Shown in pieces: positions 22,591 to 33,297 of a stretch of DNA of 64,000 nucleotides (position 1 is the first letter of the stretch; the number at the start of each line of letters is the position of its first letter). The position numbers and the translations under genes were made by a program. Source of the DNA: Thelonectria olida. Its lineage: Eukaryota > Ascomycota > Sordariomycetes > Hypocreales > Nectriaceae. The notes under the pieces were generated by a model. It was not told the DNA's origin and did not search any database. It saw nothing but the letters and a program-made list of their open reading frames with translations. Location of the stretch: assembly GCA_020736575.1 (NCBI GenBank), contig JAGPYM010000078.1, positions 25,425 through 89,424 of the forward strand, read 5' to 3'.

Positions 22591-23229
22591 CTACACTTTC
22601 GCAACAGTGCTTCCCTCGGGCGACTCCTTCAGCAGTTCCTTTACTTCTTGGAATGCCTGGAGCAGTTCGCTTGTCTTCTCCGCTGCCCAAGTCTTTCGTG
22701 ATGCTTCACCCAAGATGCCCTGGGACACAGCACCGTACACATCCGGCGGAGTATCCCGAGCGAAAGTAAGCGCAGGACGAGTTGCCGCAACGCGAAGCCT
22801 CATTCCGCCAAGTGTTTCGTTTAGCTGGCTAGATGCGCGAATTCCACCTTGATTGCCATAGCTGACGATTGCGGCTGGCTTCCCGATCCATTCATTGCAG
22901 AGATAATCAACCGCATTCTTCGTCCCACCAGACACGCCGTGGTTATACTCTGGGATGACAAGAATGTAGGCATCGTGTTTTGCAATCTCTGCGCTCCAGG
23001 CAATGCTGTGTTCATGAGCAAATTGGCCTTGGGCCGGAACCTGCATCGGAGCAAGAGCTTCGTCGTACAGAGGGAGGTTGAACTTGTTGACATCGACAAG
23101 AGAAAGATCGATTGAGCTGTCAGTGGCGTCCTTGCTCAGAGTTTGCCTGACGAATTCGGCAATCTTGGGCCCAACTCTCGGATTTCGAGTGCTCATACTG
23201 AGCACCACGACGTTATGAGTCTTAGCCAT
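22591..23229 (-). CDS. NAD(P)H-dependent FMN reductase / quinone reductase-like flavoprotein
   Basis: Flavodoxin-fold oxidoreductase of the NADPH-dependent FMN reductase family (as yeast Lot6), acting in the cytosol on flavins, quinones or azo dyes. Single exon, 212 residues, the usual length. After the first beta strand comes S-M-S-T-R-N-P-R-V-G-P-K, the phosphate-binding loop of the family (usually G-S-x-R). P-E-Y-N-H-G-V-S-G-G-T-K-N-A-V-D is the highly conserved flavin-contacting motif, and V-S-Y-G-N-Q-G-G follows in the next strand. The start at 23229 has a good context (GCCATGG). It stands alone with long flanks on both sides. Confidence 0.9.
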   Translation of the reverse strand: MAKTHNVVVLSMSTRNPRVGPKIAEFVRQTLSKDATDSSIDLSLVDVNKFNLPLYDEALAPMQVPAQGQFAHEHSIAWSAEIAKHDAYILVIPEYNHGVSGGTKNAVDYLCNEWIGKPAAIVSYGNQGGIRASSQLNETLGGMRLRVAATRPALTFARDTPPDVYGAVSQGILGEASRKTWAAEKTSELLQAFQEVKELLKESPEGSTVAKV

Positions 23230-24624
23230 GGTGAGGATCTGATGACTTGCTGCAGTCGTTCGTACGTGGATAGTTGTGGGCAGTGGGGCAAGTTGCTGAA
23301 ATTGAAAGAATGATAGAACTTATGAAAGAATAGAGATGGGTTGGTAGTTGAACTGTGTCCTTGGGCATTTCGAGTCTGCTGCATGGAGTGCCTGCGCTGT
23401 TTTATAGTTGCTTCACTTGAGTTGCTTCCACACTCCTGCTTCTCCTTCCATTATATGCTTACAAATTCCAAATAACTCGCGAACGAACTCGCTATCCTCG
23501 CCGTGCAAGGAGTTCGTCCGGAGTGGACGAAGCTTGCAGTGTGGAAAATGTAAGTGGACCTGGTTGGTTCAAGATCTCAGGTCCATGCTCTACTTGCAAT
23601 GTCAGCGGGGGTTGCGAGAGCGATTTGTCACCGCGCCCGGCATTCGGAAAATAGGAAAGTGCGGTATCAACTAAAAGCCCATAAGTTAAAGTTTCGACTA
23701 ACTGAACCCCTTTATATACTGGTCCCTTTATCAGCTGAGCGACCCAAGTGAAGTAGTCTGTAAAATAGCCCATGCCCTCTACAATGCCAGATAGATATCA
23801 ATTGCTGTAAAGCACTTGGGCCTGAATAAATAAATTAGTAATAGAAGAGACCAAGCTTGAATTGAGACATAATAGTGTAATAAGGATCGTGGTAGCTACA
23901 CCAACAGACCGACGCTATGGCCTCACGCTGTTCTTGGATTGCCCATATGTGTCCACTTGTCTTAAGCTACATGGAGCTGTTGTATGGATTGTATCCCAAC
24001 GAGAGGGAGCAGTGCATGATGTAAGGACGAACTTCGGCGTCAGTTCTTGGAGCGTGGGCCAAGACTTCATAGTTCAAAATCAGGCGAGTTGGAACGTTGA
24101 AAGTGAGGCGAAAGTCCAAATGTTGCGTTGGGCCACATATCACATCGGATGCTGGGCACGCGGCTTAGCTGTTTCGTGCCGTGTATTTGCGTCCGTTGTT
24201 TACGAGAGAGAACATACATTGGTGATATGACTGCGGGAAATCGACTAGTTCGTAGGCTAATGGCTGCTTTACTCCATCCTCAGATAACTGAGTGATGTTG
24301 ATAAAATGGTTGAGGTATGGGAGAGGTTACCTGTATGCGGGCGCCTTGGAGACAACAGTCACGCGCAAATTCGAGCTGACAGGGGCGGATGATGGCTTCA
24401 GGTCAATTACTTGATTAATACTATTAGGCTACTCTGCTCGTCTAAGTTTTCCCGCATATCTTAACTGTCAAGGTGCCCTATGCCCTCGCATAAGTAGAAG
24501 CAGCACAACTTTGATAAGTATCTCTCACCCGTTTTTCTTAGCAAGGGTCGAAAATTGAAACAGCTTATGGGCTTATAATCCTTTGTTCAAGTGTCCATAG
24601 GCGTGGATCTCGACATGGAAAACA
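23230..24624. other. Long intergenic region, no gene seen
   Basis: About 1.4 kb between the FMN reductase promoter and the broken CHAT gene. Short open frames on both strands show no family features. I cannot exclude relics too diverged to read. Confidence 0.45.
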
Positions 24625-25571
24625 TTGAATACCATGGCTCGAAATGACACCCTCCGGGGCCATCGGGCGAACAATTACGCAGTGGCTTCAGCACAACGAT
24701 ACTGGCAAGAGGGCAATCCTAGGGATCTTCACGAGTTGATCAGGTTCAGCGAAGAGGCCGTGGCTGTCTCAGTGCAAGCTGCCTCTATCCTGGGCCAGTC
24801 CTTAGGCACCGTCCTTCATCAACTTAGCATTGAGGTCCATTCCCTGAACAACCTAGCAGCCAGGCTCGACGAGCACTTCCAACTGACGGGGTCCTTGGAC
24901 AACCTGAACCGTTCCATCGACATTATGGAAAGGCTGGCTGCCTGTGTGCCGTGGGAAGACTGGCAGGACAGCCGAGCTGAGTGGCTCGTTAACCCCGCTG
25001 CCAGCCTGCAGAGGCCGTACGAGCAGGATGAAGGCGAGTCTCAAAGAGATATTGACCGATCCATAGACTTATCACGGGAGGCTATCAATATTGCAACATT
25101 AACACTCGATATTACACCAAATGACCACCCCAGTCGTGCTCAACGTGAGCGTATACCGGGACGTCGACGCCATTCTGATCACCCAGGACCGGCTCTGTGT
25201 CGTCGTACAGCTCATCGATCAAAGCACTTCAAGATGCCCGTCGCCGTGCATCTCCTCCTCCGCGACCAAAAGAAAGCAAAGCTCTTCTTGTCGCCATGGA
25301 CAACACGGCGTACTGCTCGCTACTGGTATATGCGACCAAGGAGATTGAGACTGTAGAAGACCTCCTCAGATCAAACGAATCTGACACCATTCGCCTCGAC
25401 GGGGATACAGCGCGAGAACAGAACACACTCCAGCATCTCAAAGCCTGCCAGATATCCCACTTTGCGGGTCATGGCGTGGAGCACGTCTCAGACGCAAAGG
25501 GCTTTTTGAGGCGCGGCGAGGATGGGAGGTTCCTTGCAAAGTCCAAGTTGGGCAATTTCGATGATGCATAG
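24625..25571 (+). pseudogene. Broken TPR-CHAT protease-like gene
   Basis: The first frame (24625 to about 25150) encodes a tetratricopeptide-type region: L-N-N-L-A-A-R-L, then F-Q-L-T-G-S-L-D-N-L-N-R-S-I-D-I-M-E, then a C-terminal repeat edge ending D-I-T-P-N-D-H-P-S-R-A, wording typical of fungal TPR-CHAT proteins. The frame then shifts. A second frame (about 25197-25571) reads A-L-L-V-A-M-D-N-T, then K-E-I-E-T-V-E-D-L-L, then I-S-H-F-A-G-H-G-V, the histidine half of a CHAT peptidase domain. The section with the catalytic cysteine is missing, most TPR repeats are gone, and the reading frame ends at 25569-25571. So this is a fragment after internal deletion and frameshift. Intact relatives are caspase-like and often linked to NLR systems. 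Confidence 0.72.
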
Positions 25572-25987
25572 TTACTCAAAGCTGTAAAGGAATTTATAAC
25601 AATAATGGCGATAAGACACAAGAATAATAAGAGACACCAGGGTGGCATGTTTCTAGAATAGTAAATGGGAATGGCAGGCTATATACTACGCCGGCTATGC
25701 AGTCGAAAGCCAAAGTACTGAATTTCCCAGCCTCTATATATTAAAATCATGCCATAACTGGAGAGACGCGCCTCGGCTTAATAATACATATCATGCAATT
25801 CTATCACAACCCGGTAATCTCATCCACGTAGTGTGAGAATGAGTTTGGAGATGCCATCTTTGGCACTCTCGTTCCCAAGCTCCCTGAACATGAATTCAGC
25901 TTTATCACAGCATAAAAGTTCGGCTAGTTCTATATTAAAATCGAAATTAACAGCGAGATTTAATTGCATACTGTCCCTAAAGATATC
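25572..25987. other. Intergenic region, mildly AT-rich
   Basis: Region between the CHAT fragment and the convergent aldehyde dehydrogenase gene. AT-rich patches occur, together with one CCTCGG near 25770 that is far from any start codon. No gene seen. Confidence 0.4.
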
Positions 25988-27714
25988 TCAGATCATGTCT
26001 CGTAGGCTGCTGAACTTGACAACATCTAGGCTAGGAAAACCTCCATACCCCATTGTACGCGCCTTCAGTGCAACCAGCGCTATTCCAAAGGCTAGGAGGC
26101 CTCTCCATACCATCTTTCGCAGACGGGAAGTCCATCGAGTATCTCTACCGTCCCGATCAAACCAGACTTTATCAACTGGTCGAAATGCGTTCGCGAGAGC
26201 AATCGCGCTCTTCTCGGTATACGGCGGGAACCTCGGCCTCAAAATGATGTCCATCCACTTTGGAATGTCCACTACTGTCCTCATATGGGTGAATTCCTTG
26301 AACCCGTACGGCCCATGATAAGCCCCGATGCCCGAGTACCCTGTACCACCAAAAGGAGCACCCTCACTAAGTGTGTGCACAATTGCGTCGTTAATACACA
26401 CACCCCCAGATATTGTTGACCCCAAGATCTTGTCTTTCTCTGCCTGTGAGGTTGTAAATGGGTATATAGCGAGAGGCCGTTCATTATTTGTCGTGTGCGA
26501 GATGGCCTCGTCCAATGTTGCATCCAGGATGGGGAGAATTGGACCAAACAACTCTTCCGACATTAACGAGTCGGACGGTGAGACATCGACTACAACAGTG
26601 GGAGAGAAGCCAAGTGTTTCGGGGTTCCGTTCCCCGCCATAAACGATTTTGCCTGAAGTCTGGTCAAGGAGCGCGCTCAAACGGTCAAAATTGCGCTTGT
26701 TGATGATGTGCGAGTAGTAGTCTGGGATGTGAGAACCACCCAGAAACTGCTCGAAGTGTTTGGTGAGAGAAGAGATAAATTCTTCTTTGACTATCGGGTC
26801 AACGAATACATGGTTCACGCTTAGGCAAACCTGTCCTATCTGTTAGTGTTGTATCAAGTGTCGAATCAAGTAAGCTGAGGATTCATACCTGTCCGGCATT
26901 CATGAACTTCGCTGCCGCTATTCGTTTTGCAGCAAGGTCAATATCTGCCTTTGCAGAGACAAATGCTGGGCTTTGTCCACCGAGCTCCAAAGTGACACTT
27001 GTGAGGTATCTAGCGGCATTCTCGTAGATAATCTTTCCCACTGCGGCTGAGCCAGTGAAGAAGATGTGATCCCATCTTTTCTGTAGGATATACTTCATTT
27101 CGGCCGGTCCTGCAGTTAAGACTTGGATGGCATCCTGATCTAGGTACTGCGGGACGATTTCTTGGATAAGAGCTTGAGATGCAGTGGCGAGTTCACTCGG
27201 CTTGAGAACAACACAGCATCCAGCAGCTAAAGCGCTAATCATAGGCTCTAGCAGTTCCATGAATGGGTAGTTCCAAGCTGACAGGATGAGGACAACACCC
27301 TTTGGCTCTTTACGGACCCTGGTCCCACCGAAGAAGTTGAGTGGATTGAATCGCGAGGGCTTGTCGTCTGAAGCCCATGATTTGAGGTGTTTGAGAGTGT
27401 AAACACACGCAGTTTGTATGCCGCAGACGTCCACAGAGAGAGCCTCGAGCTTGTGCTTGTGGAGATCTTTATACAGGGCCTCAACAATTCGTTCTTTGTT
27501 GTCTTCGAGCATCCACCAGACTCTTTGTATCTGATGGGTCCGCCACCGAAGTGATTTCGTTTTGTGGGATGAGAATGTTGTAGAAACTTGAGCGTACGCC
27601 TGTTGTTATCTTGTGAGTAACGAGGCTGTAGTTTTTCCGAGCGTGAACGAGAAAGGGAAACTAAAGGGGAGGAGACGCTACCTCATCAACTTGCGTATCT
27701 GTACTGAAGCTCAT
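25988..27714 (-). CDS. Tail-anchored fatty aldehyde dehydrogenase, ALDH3 type
   Basis: Oxidises (probably long-chain) aldehydes to acids with NAD(P). Model: 27682-27714, 26889-27599 and 25988-26830, giving 528 residues; the first exon is only 33 bases. Family landmarks: K-T-K-S-L-R-W-R near the N-terminus, S-A-W-N-Y-P-F, F-F-T-G-S-A-A-V-G-K, Glu216 in L-E-L-G-G-Q-S-P and the catalytic Cys250 in G-Q-V-C, 34 residues apart as in ALDH3 enzymes. The second intron sits one codon before the catalytic cysteine. A hydrophobic segment near the C-terminus (V-W-R-G-L-L-A-F-G-I-A-L-V-A-L) resembles the membrane anchor of mammalian ALDH3A2 and fungal Hfd1, so it is likely bound to the ER, lipid-droplet or peroxisomal membrane. 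Its promoter contains CCGAGG twice. It opens the proposed fatty-acid-type degradation cluster. Confidence 0.9.
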
Positions 27715-28508
27715 GGTTGTAATATTAGAAGTCCACTTCAAAAGCTGGTGTGTGGGTGGAAAACTCGGTAAATGGTTACGCCTGGCTACTAAAGTAGTGT
27801 TGAATCGGCCAAAGCATTGGAACTTGCCTTCAAGGAAGACAACTGAACAACTGGGTTCCTTTCTTTTAAAGAAATACTAGTCTTTATGTTATGTGGATGT
27901 TTTCGAGACAAATACCTCAATATGCCGAGGCCGAGGCCCGATTTACCTCTTCGGCTAGGAATTCGTGTGACGAATTCCCGAATGAACCACTCATGGAACG
28001 TTCGGGGTCCGCGGGACAATACCTATGCCTCGGTAAGGGTTTCTCTTTGCATCCAAGACTCTAACTGCAAGATGATCTCCGTAATGATCCATCTGACACG
28101 TAAACTGCTGGTTGCCTGAAACTGATTTGTCAGGGGTCTCTCTCTAACCTGGGTTACAAGATTTGGTCAAGCTCGCTGGTCTTTCACTGCGCAACGTCAG
28201 GATAGACCATGTCACTGCAACGTTCTTCACGTGGACGTAGGCAGCTACTCAAATTACCACCTTTACCGCAGAAGTTGATGAGCTGGGGCTAACGGACAGG
28301 GTGCTGCAGAATGCTTGAGTGTTCCTTAAGGGGGTCTGTAACTTGCGGATGGCACTTAGTCGCCGGGTCTCTCTAGGACAGTCCCCGGAATGGATTCTCT
28401 TGTTCTAGCTCAACAAATAAAATCTCTCCCCAAAACACACTGTCTACAACTGCTTAGTCCACCCCAAGGCGGCTCATTCATGGCAAGCTGAGAGCCAATT
28501 CCATCGTC
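27715..28508. other. Intergenic region upstream of aldehyde dehydrogenase
   Basis: Promoter region of the aldehyde dehydrogenase and 3' region of the first isomerase gene. It holds three CCTCGG/CCGAGG elements (listed separately). No gene seen. Confidence 0.5.
27925..28033. promoter_or_regulatory. Three fatty-acid-response-type elements (CCGAGG/CCTCGG)
   Basis: CCGAGG occurs twice in direct tandem at 27925-27930 and 27931-27936, about 211 to 222 bases upstream of the aldehyde dehydrogenase start. A third copy, CCTCGG, is at 28028-28033. CCTCGG is the core bound by FarA/FarB in Aspergillus and by the cutinase regulator Ctf1 in Fusarium (established). Binding here is inferred. Confidence 0.6.
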
Positions 28509-29423
28509 CTACAGCTTCTCAAATCTAGGCTTAGTCTTCCTTAAGCCACTCATCAGAGCCCGTGAAAAGTCTTCGCCCTGCAGCGCCGCCGCGTTCCACA
28601 CTCTCGTGTATTGTAGACTATCCGGAACTGCATGGTCTCGTCCGTGGTTAAGCAGCTCCTTGGTTCCTTGCACTGCAACGGGGCTTTTCTCCGCCAGCTT
28701 TACGGCCATAGCCACTGCCGACTGCACCGCTTTATCCTTGCCCTCGTGCACCTGGCTTACAAATCCAACCGCCAGCGCCTCCTGCGCCGAGAAGTCTCGC
28801 GCCGAGAGGCATACATCCTTTACCCACGACGTCGAGCCGACAATCTTAGGCAGACGTGCGAGTGTGCCAATATCAGCCGCTAGGCCAGTATCGACCTCCT
28901 TAACAGAGAACCGCGTGTTGGATTCGCAGATACGAATATCAGCACAACAGGCGATGTCAATGGCGAGGCCGTAGGAGATGCCGTGAAGTACACAAATAAC
29001 GGCTAGAATATTCCAGATATTAGCACTTTATGACACACTATCACTGAAATTATACTCACGCTTCTCGCACTTCTCTGCTGAACCCACACTCTCCTGAAAC
29101 TCTTCGAGATGGCTCCTGAGACCCTTCGCCTTCCTCGGTACGTCAATCGCCCTCCCTGCCAACACCGGGTCTTGCCCAACGGCTTGCACATCGAGCCCTG
29201 CAGTAAAGGCCCTTTCACCAGCGCCGCTCAATACCACGACGCGCACATCGGCGTCGGCGCTGAGTTGTCTGAAGACACGTCCGAACTCAAGCCATACCGG
29301 CCGAGAGAAGGCGTTAAGCTTGCTCGGGCGGTTGATCTCGACGTGTGCGATGAGAGGAGCTGGTGAGGTGACCAGCAAGTGCTCGTAAGAGGAGTAAGCT
29401 GGTAGGGCGGCGGAAGTCGACAT
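28509..29423 (-). CDS. Dienoyl-CoA isomerase-like enoyl-CoA hydratase/isomerase (copy A)
   Basis: Crotonase-fold enzyme for degradation of unsaturated acyl-CoA. Model: 29060-29423 and 28509-29002, giving 285 residues. A-G-E-R-A-F-T-A-G-L-D forms the oxyanion region. The stretch S-V-K-E-V-D-T-G-L-A-A-D-I-G-T-L is the signature of delta-3,5-delta-2,4-dienoyl-CoA isomerases. The three acidic positions of rat ECH1 (Asp176, Glu196, Asp204) match the Asp of A-I-D-I-A, the Glu of K-E-V-D and the Asp of A-A-D-I-G, so I favour dienoyl-CoA isomerase over hydratase. The protein ends F-E-K-L, not a standard peroxisomal signal. It is a clear paralogue of the gene at 39851-40901. Both share the intron after C-E-K, but this copy lacks two other introns of its sister. 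Confidence 0.88.
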
Positions 29424-29606
29424 GGTGATGCTGTCTGGTTTGGTAGATATGTCGTATCGTGTAAGAAGGACTTGACTGTAATCGATTACATGAATCCCCT
29501 TGGCTTGATATTGTTTTAGTAGATATGACTCAGCTATATAGGAATGCTAGAGACAGCGAAGTCCTTCAGTGGACTCAAGTTCGGCCCGAGTAGACGTACA
29601 GACACG

Positions 29607-29636
29607 CCGAGGCTTGGTATTCCATTCACGCCTCGG
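29607..29636. promoter_or_regulatory. Inverted pair of CCGAGG/CCTCGG elements
   Basis: CCGAGG at 29607-29612 and CCTCGG at 29631-29636 form an inverted pair 18 bases apart, 184 to 213 bases upstream of the start of isomerase A. Candidate site for a Far/Ctf1-type regulator. Confidence 0.6.
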
Positions 29637-30605
29637 TTTAGGCCACCTGGTTCGCTCCACGAGGCAGCAGCTGATGAATCAATTGTTTTCGCTATCCAGA
29701 CAAAAGATGCAAAGATGTAACTATCATGAGGAAGATGTTTACATGAATACTTCACTTGAGCAGCTGCATCACAGAGATAAATCTCGTGAATGCGGAAGTG
29801 TATATTGGCAATGCTCCATTGATTTCTAAGGCCCCTCCCTCCCTGCTCCCGACATTAAAAGGCTCCCTCTTTTGCCAAACGAAGAGAGGCCATTATAGAT
29901 ACCACGCATTAGCGTAGTGCGCATGCCCTTTTTTCGTAGTGGCATAGCATCTCTCTGGACATCGGTATGTCTAGAGCCCTAGAAAGTCTTGTGTACGAAG
30001 AAATGTTCACAGAACGAAGCATCCGTCCCAGATATCACCAAGGCACGTGAGTCAATGAACAAGCTTCTGGATGAATGAGGACTTCTCCGGTGTGCTGGTG
30101 ATTTCTCGGATTTCTAATAACCCCACTCATCATTTCATTCAACCCGAGTGCTGAGAAATTGTCCGTCGGTGAGATCAACTCGCGCCTCCATCTGACGTAG
30201 TCAAAGTCCGACGGAGATTTACGCTCGCATGACCTTCACCATATCGAAACACCCAGACGGTTATCTCCGTCGGATATCTGCTCCGACCTTGTCCCATGCC
30301 TCGACCCATGTCCCTCGAGCAAGCCCTCGCCTTGCCCCCCCGCACACGACCCTGGTCTCCCCGGATCCTCCTTGCATCCCGTCCCCACGCCTCCACAGTT
30401 GGGCAGCCAGCCGCTTATCGCCGACGAGACTTCCCGTTCGATCGCTCGAAGCAGTCCAGCACTGCTGTCATGGCATAGAGACGCAAACGTCTCGGGACGG
30501 TTCTATCTCCCTCAGCTTGTGCCGTCGCCGCGTCCGAGACGCCGAGTTCCCCCTTGTTCCAAGATCCGCTTTACAAAAACAGCCCTTTCGCCAAATGTTG
30601 CCAGG

Positions 30606-30611
30606 CCGAGG
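30606..30611. promoter_or_regulatory. CCGAGG element upstream of the regulator gene
   Basis: A single CCGAGG lies 143 bases before the start codon of the Ctf1-like regulator, which would allow self-regulation. The support is its match to the other promoters of the cluster. Confidence 0.5.
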
Positions 30612-30753
30612 GCATTCTCGGGCTGACACTCAATACCCATCTCGCTCCCAATCGCAACTGCATTCTCTGACCCCGCAAGGGCAGCAACACTGCCGACCTC
30701 CATCGGCCCTGGCCAACCCGCTTGCAGCATCACAACATTAACGTTGATGGGTC

Positions 30754-33297
30754 ATGGGTTCTGCGAGGTAACTCAGGACCATTTACGCCGAATTGGAATT
30801 GAGTTAATGTGCTAATACTTGTCGTCTGCATCTAGACCAAGAGCGTCGCGCGCATGCGAGGTATTAGCCTCCCTTTTAACGTCTCCATCATCGATCACTA
30901 TATGGTCTATATATCTAACCTCATTCCCTGCAACATAATCTGAAGCATGTCTAAACACTCATGTCAAACTTTCATAGACAGCATCTCTATATACCTGCAC
31001 TTCGATCCAGACTCTCTTATCACCCCCCTGATTCAACACAAAATATGGGCTAATATGTGCCCTTTAGACCTGCCACGGACGAAAGGTATCTTATTCAGTC
31101 TATGCTTCATTTAAATCGCCGCCGCATGTCGATCAAGGCTACATTATGTGCCTCCTGCACCCTACCAGATCTGCGCATTCCATGCGGCTTATTAACATTT
31201 CATCTTGCCTAGGTTAGATGTGACGCAACCAGTCTCGGGGTGCCTTGTACAAACTGTGCTGCCTTCCATATCAAATGTCGTATCCGAACTCCAAAACCAA
31301 GGACGGCCAAGGGCGTCAGCAATCAGCCCAAGAACGCTGATGGGTATTATATTGACCACATGCCACTCATCTCGTTGCCTCATTTTGCAGTTTACTGACT
31401 ATGAACTTATTTACAGCGACCGGCGCAATCGTACCGATCGGCTCCCCTCACGCTCAATAGCTCGACCCCTTTTCCACTCCAACTCCACCCCTTTACTGGT
31501 AGGTAGCTATACAAAAAAGGAATAAGGGTGAGACAGTACCTACGTTGACCTTGTGTGACGCTCAAGAATACCGATGCTCCAATCACTGCAGCCGGCCGAG
31601 TCGCCTATCTTGGCGAATCCTCCAATATTGCCCTCCTTCAAGACGAACAGAGTTCTGCAAACTCCGGCCACTATCCGTTACCTGAAAACGTTCGAATCTC
31701 CCAGGCCAGCCTCGAAGGGCGTGACGGTGCCGAAGTCTACATCATACTGCATCAATCAGGCGCATTCCTGTTGCCTCCTCGATCCCTTTGCGATGAGCTT
31801 ATCAAAGCCTACTTTGAATGGGTCCATCCTATTATTCCTATTATCAACCGAACCCGCTTTATGCGCCAGTATCGAGATCCTGATGACTCCCCATCCTTAC
31901 TCCTTCTCCAGTCTATCCTCCTAGCTGGCAGCCGTGCTTGTTGCAGTCCTGAGCTAGCGGATGCTAATGGCTCGACAACTCCCGCAGGACTTGCTTTCTT
32001 TAAGCGTGCAAAAGCTCTATATGACGCAAACTACGAGACTGACAGGGTCACCATCGTGCAGTCACTCCTCCTCATGGGCTGGTACTGGGAGGGTCCTGAC
32101 GATGTAACTAAGAATATCTATTACTGGAGTCACTTGGCTACAGCAGTCGCCCAGGGGTCGGGCATGCATCGCTCTGTTGAGCATTCACAGCTAAGCCGCT
32201 CTGACAAGAGGCTCTGGAAAAGAATCTGGTGGTCCCTGTTTACCCGTGACCGTTCTGTTGCTCTAGCACTAGGTCGGCCCGTTTCTATCAATCTTGACGA
32301 TTCTGACGTGGAAGCGTTGACGGAAGCAGACTTTTTAGACGAGGACGAGTCAGATGGAGTCAGTGAGTGCCCACCCAACCCTGTACATATACAGTTCTTC
32401 CTGCAATACGTCAAGCTCTGCGAGATTATGGGAATTGTGCTATCACTGAAGCATTCGGTCACTTCTAAAGGCCAGCAACGAAGCGCCATTAACACTGCTC
32501 ATGTAGCCTTGGCTGATTGGCTCCGACACTGTCCCATGATTGTATACTGGGCAATACCCCGACACCACTTTTGGTCAGCACTTCTTCACTCTCACTATTA
32601 CACAATGCTTTGTCTCTTGTATCGAGCCCACATGCCACCCAGCGCCCCCCCACCGTTCCTTGAGCACTTTCCCTGCCCGGACGTCGCCCTCCGAGCCGCT
32701 GCCATGATCACCACGATTATTCAGAACCTTGCGGCTCATGGCCAGCTCCGCTTCTGCCCGCCCTTTATAGTCTACAGCCTCTTCTTGGCCATAAGCATGC
32801 ATATACACAAAATCAAGTCACCTGTGCCTTCTATCCAGCAAGACGTAACGCAGGATAGACTTCGGACTTCTATGTCGGCCATGAAGGAACTTTCGCGGGT
32901 TTGGTGGGTAGGGAAGATGATTTATACTCTCTTGGAGTCCGTCATAGGGGAAATGGTGCTGGAGGAGAGATCGCAACCGGCCACAGGCAGGCCACATCAG
33001 AAAATGTGTCAGCATCTTCCACAGCCGGAACAAAACGATCGACATTCTGACGCTCCGCCCGCAACGGTGTGTTTCGACTCATCGCCAACGGAGACATCCA
33101 TATGCCTCGAACACAACGCAAAAGGTTCAGCGTCGCCTGACAATGGCGAGGTGCACAACCAGGCTAGTCTGATTACTGCTGTTGACGAAGATTGGTAAGT
33201 TTTAGACTTAGCCTGACTGCCATTGGTTGGGACTATAGTTGACGGTGTTAGGTTTCACTTCTTTGGTCTCGACGAAGTCATCAACTTTGGGGGATAG
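30754..33297 (+). CDS. Ctf1/Far-type Zn(II)2Cys6 transcription factor
   Basis: Nuclear activator of the cutinase-regulator/FarA family, which responds to fatty acids. Model: 30754-30767, 30836-30860, 31068-31085, 31213-31343, 31417-31498, 31567-33194 and 33252-33297, giving 647 residues. The first three exons are 14, 25 and 18 bases. Only their joining gives the zinc cluster: Cys12, Cys15, Cys22, Cys31, Cys34 and Cys41, spaced x2, x6, x8, x2, x6, with H-G-R-K-V-R-C-D in the basic loop. All junctions have GT/AG ends. The middle region contains G-R-V-A-Y-L-G-E-S-S-N, W-V-H-P-I-I-P-I-I-N-R and the Arg-rich K-R-I-W-W-S-L-F-T-R-D-R motif typical of the family. The last exon restores W-F-H-F-F-G-L-D before the stop. 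The exon 5 to 6 acceptor (CTCAAG) is weak. It lies in the middle of the cluster whose promoters carry CCTCGG. Confidence 0.85.

Larger units (their letters stand above)
29424..30753. other. Divergent intergenic region between isomerase A and the Ctf1-like regulator
   Basis: About 1.3 kb that should contain both promoters. It has CCGAGG/CCTCGG elements close to each gene. From 30290 to 30740 the sequence is GC-richer with long open frames on both strands but no family feature I recognise. Confidence 0.5.

Noticed and set aside
25197..25571. Complete CHAT caspase-like gene
   Set aside because: The histidine motif is present, but the catalytic cysteine part is absent and the reading frame is broken, so I list it as a pseudogene.
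31126..31212. M-S-I-K-A-T-L-C-A-S-C read as the first half of the regulator zinc cluster
   Set aside because: No GT donor follows in the right place and the basic loop is missing. The exons at 30836-30860 and 31068-31085 give a perfect cluster instead.
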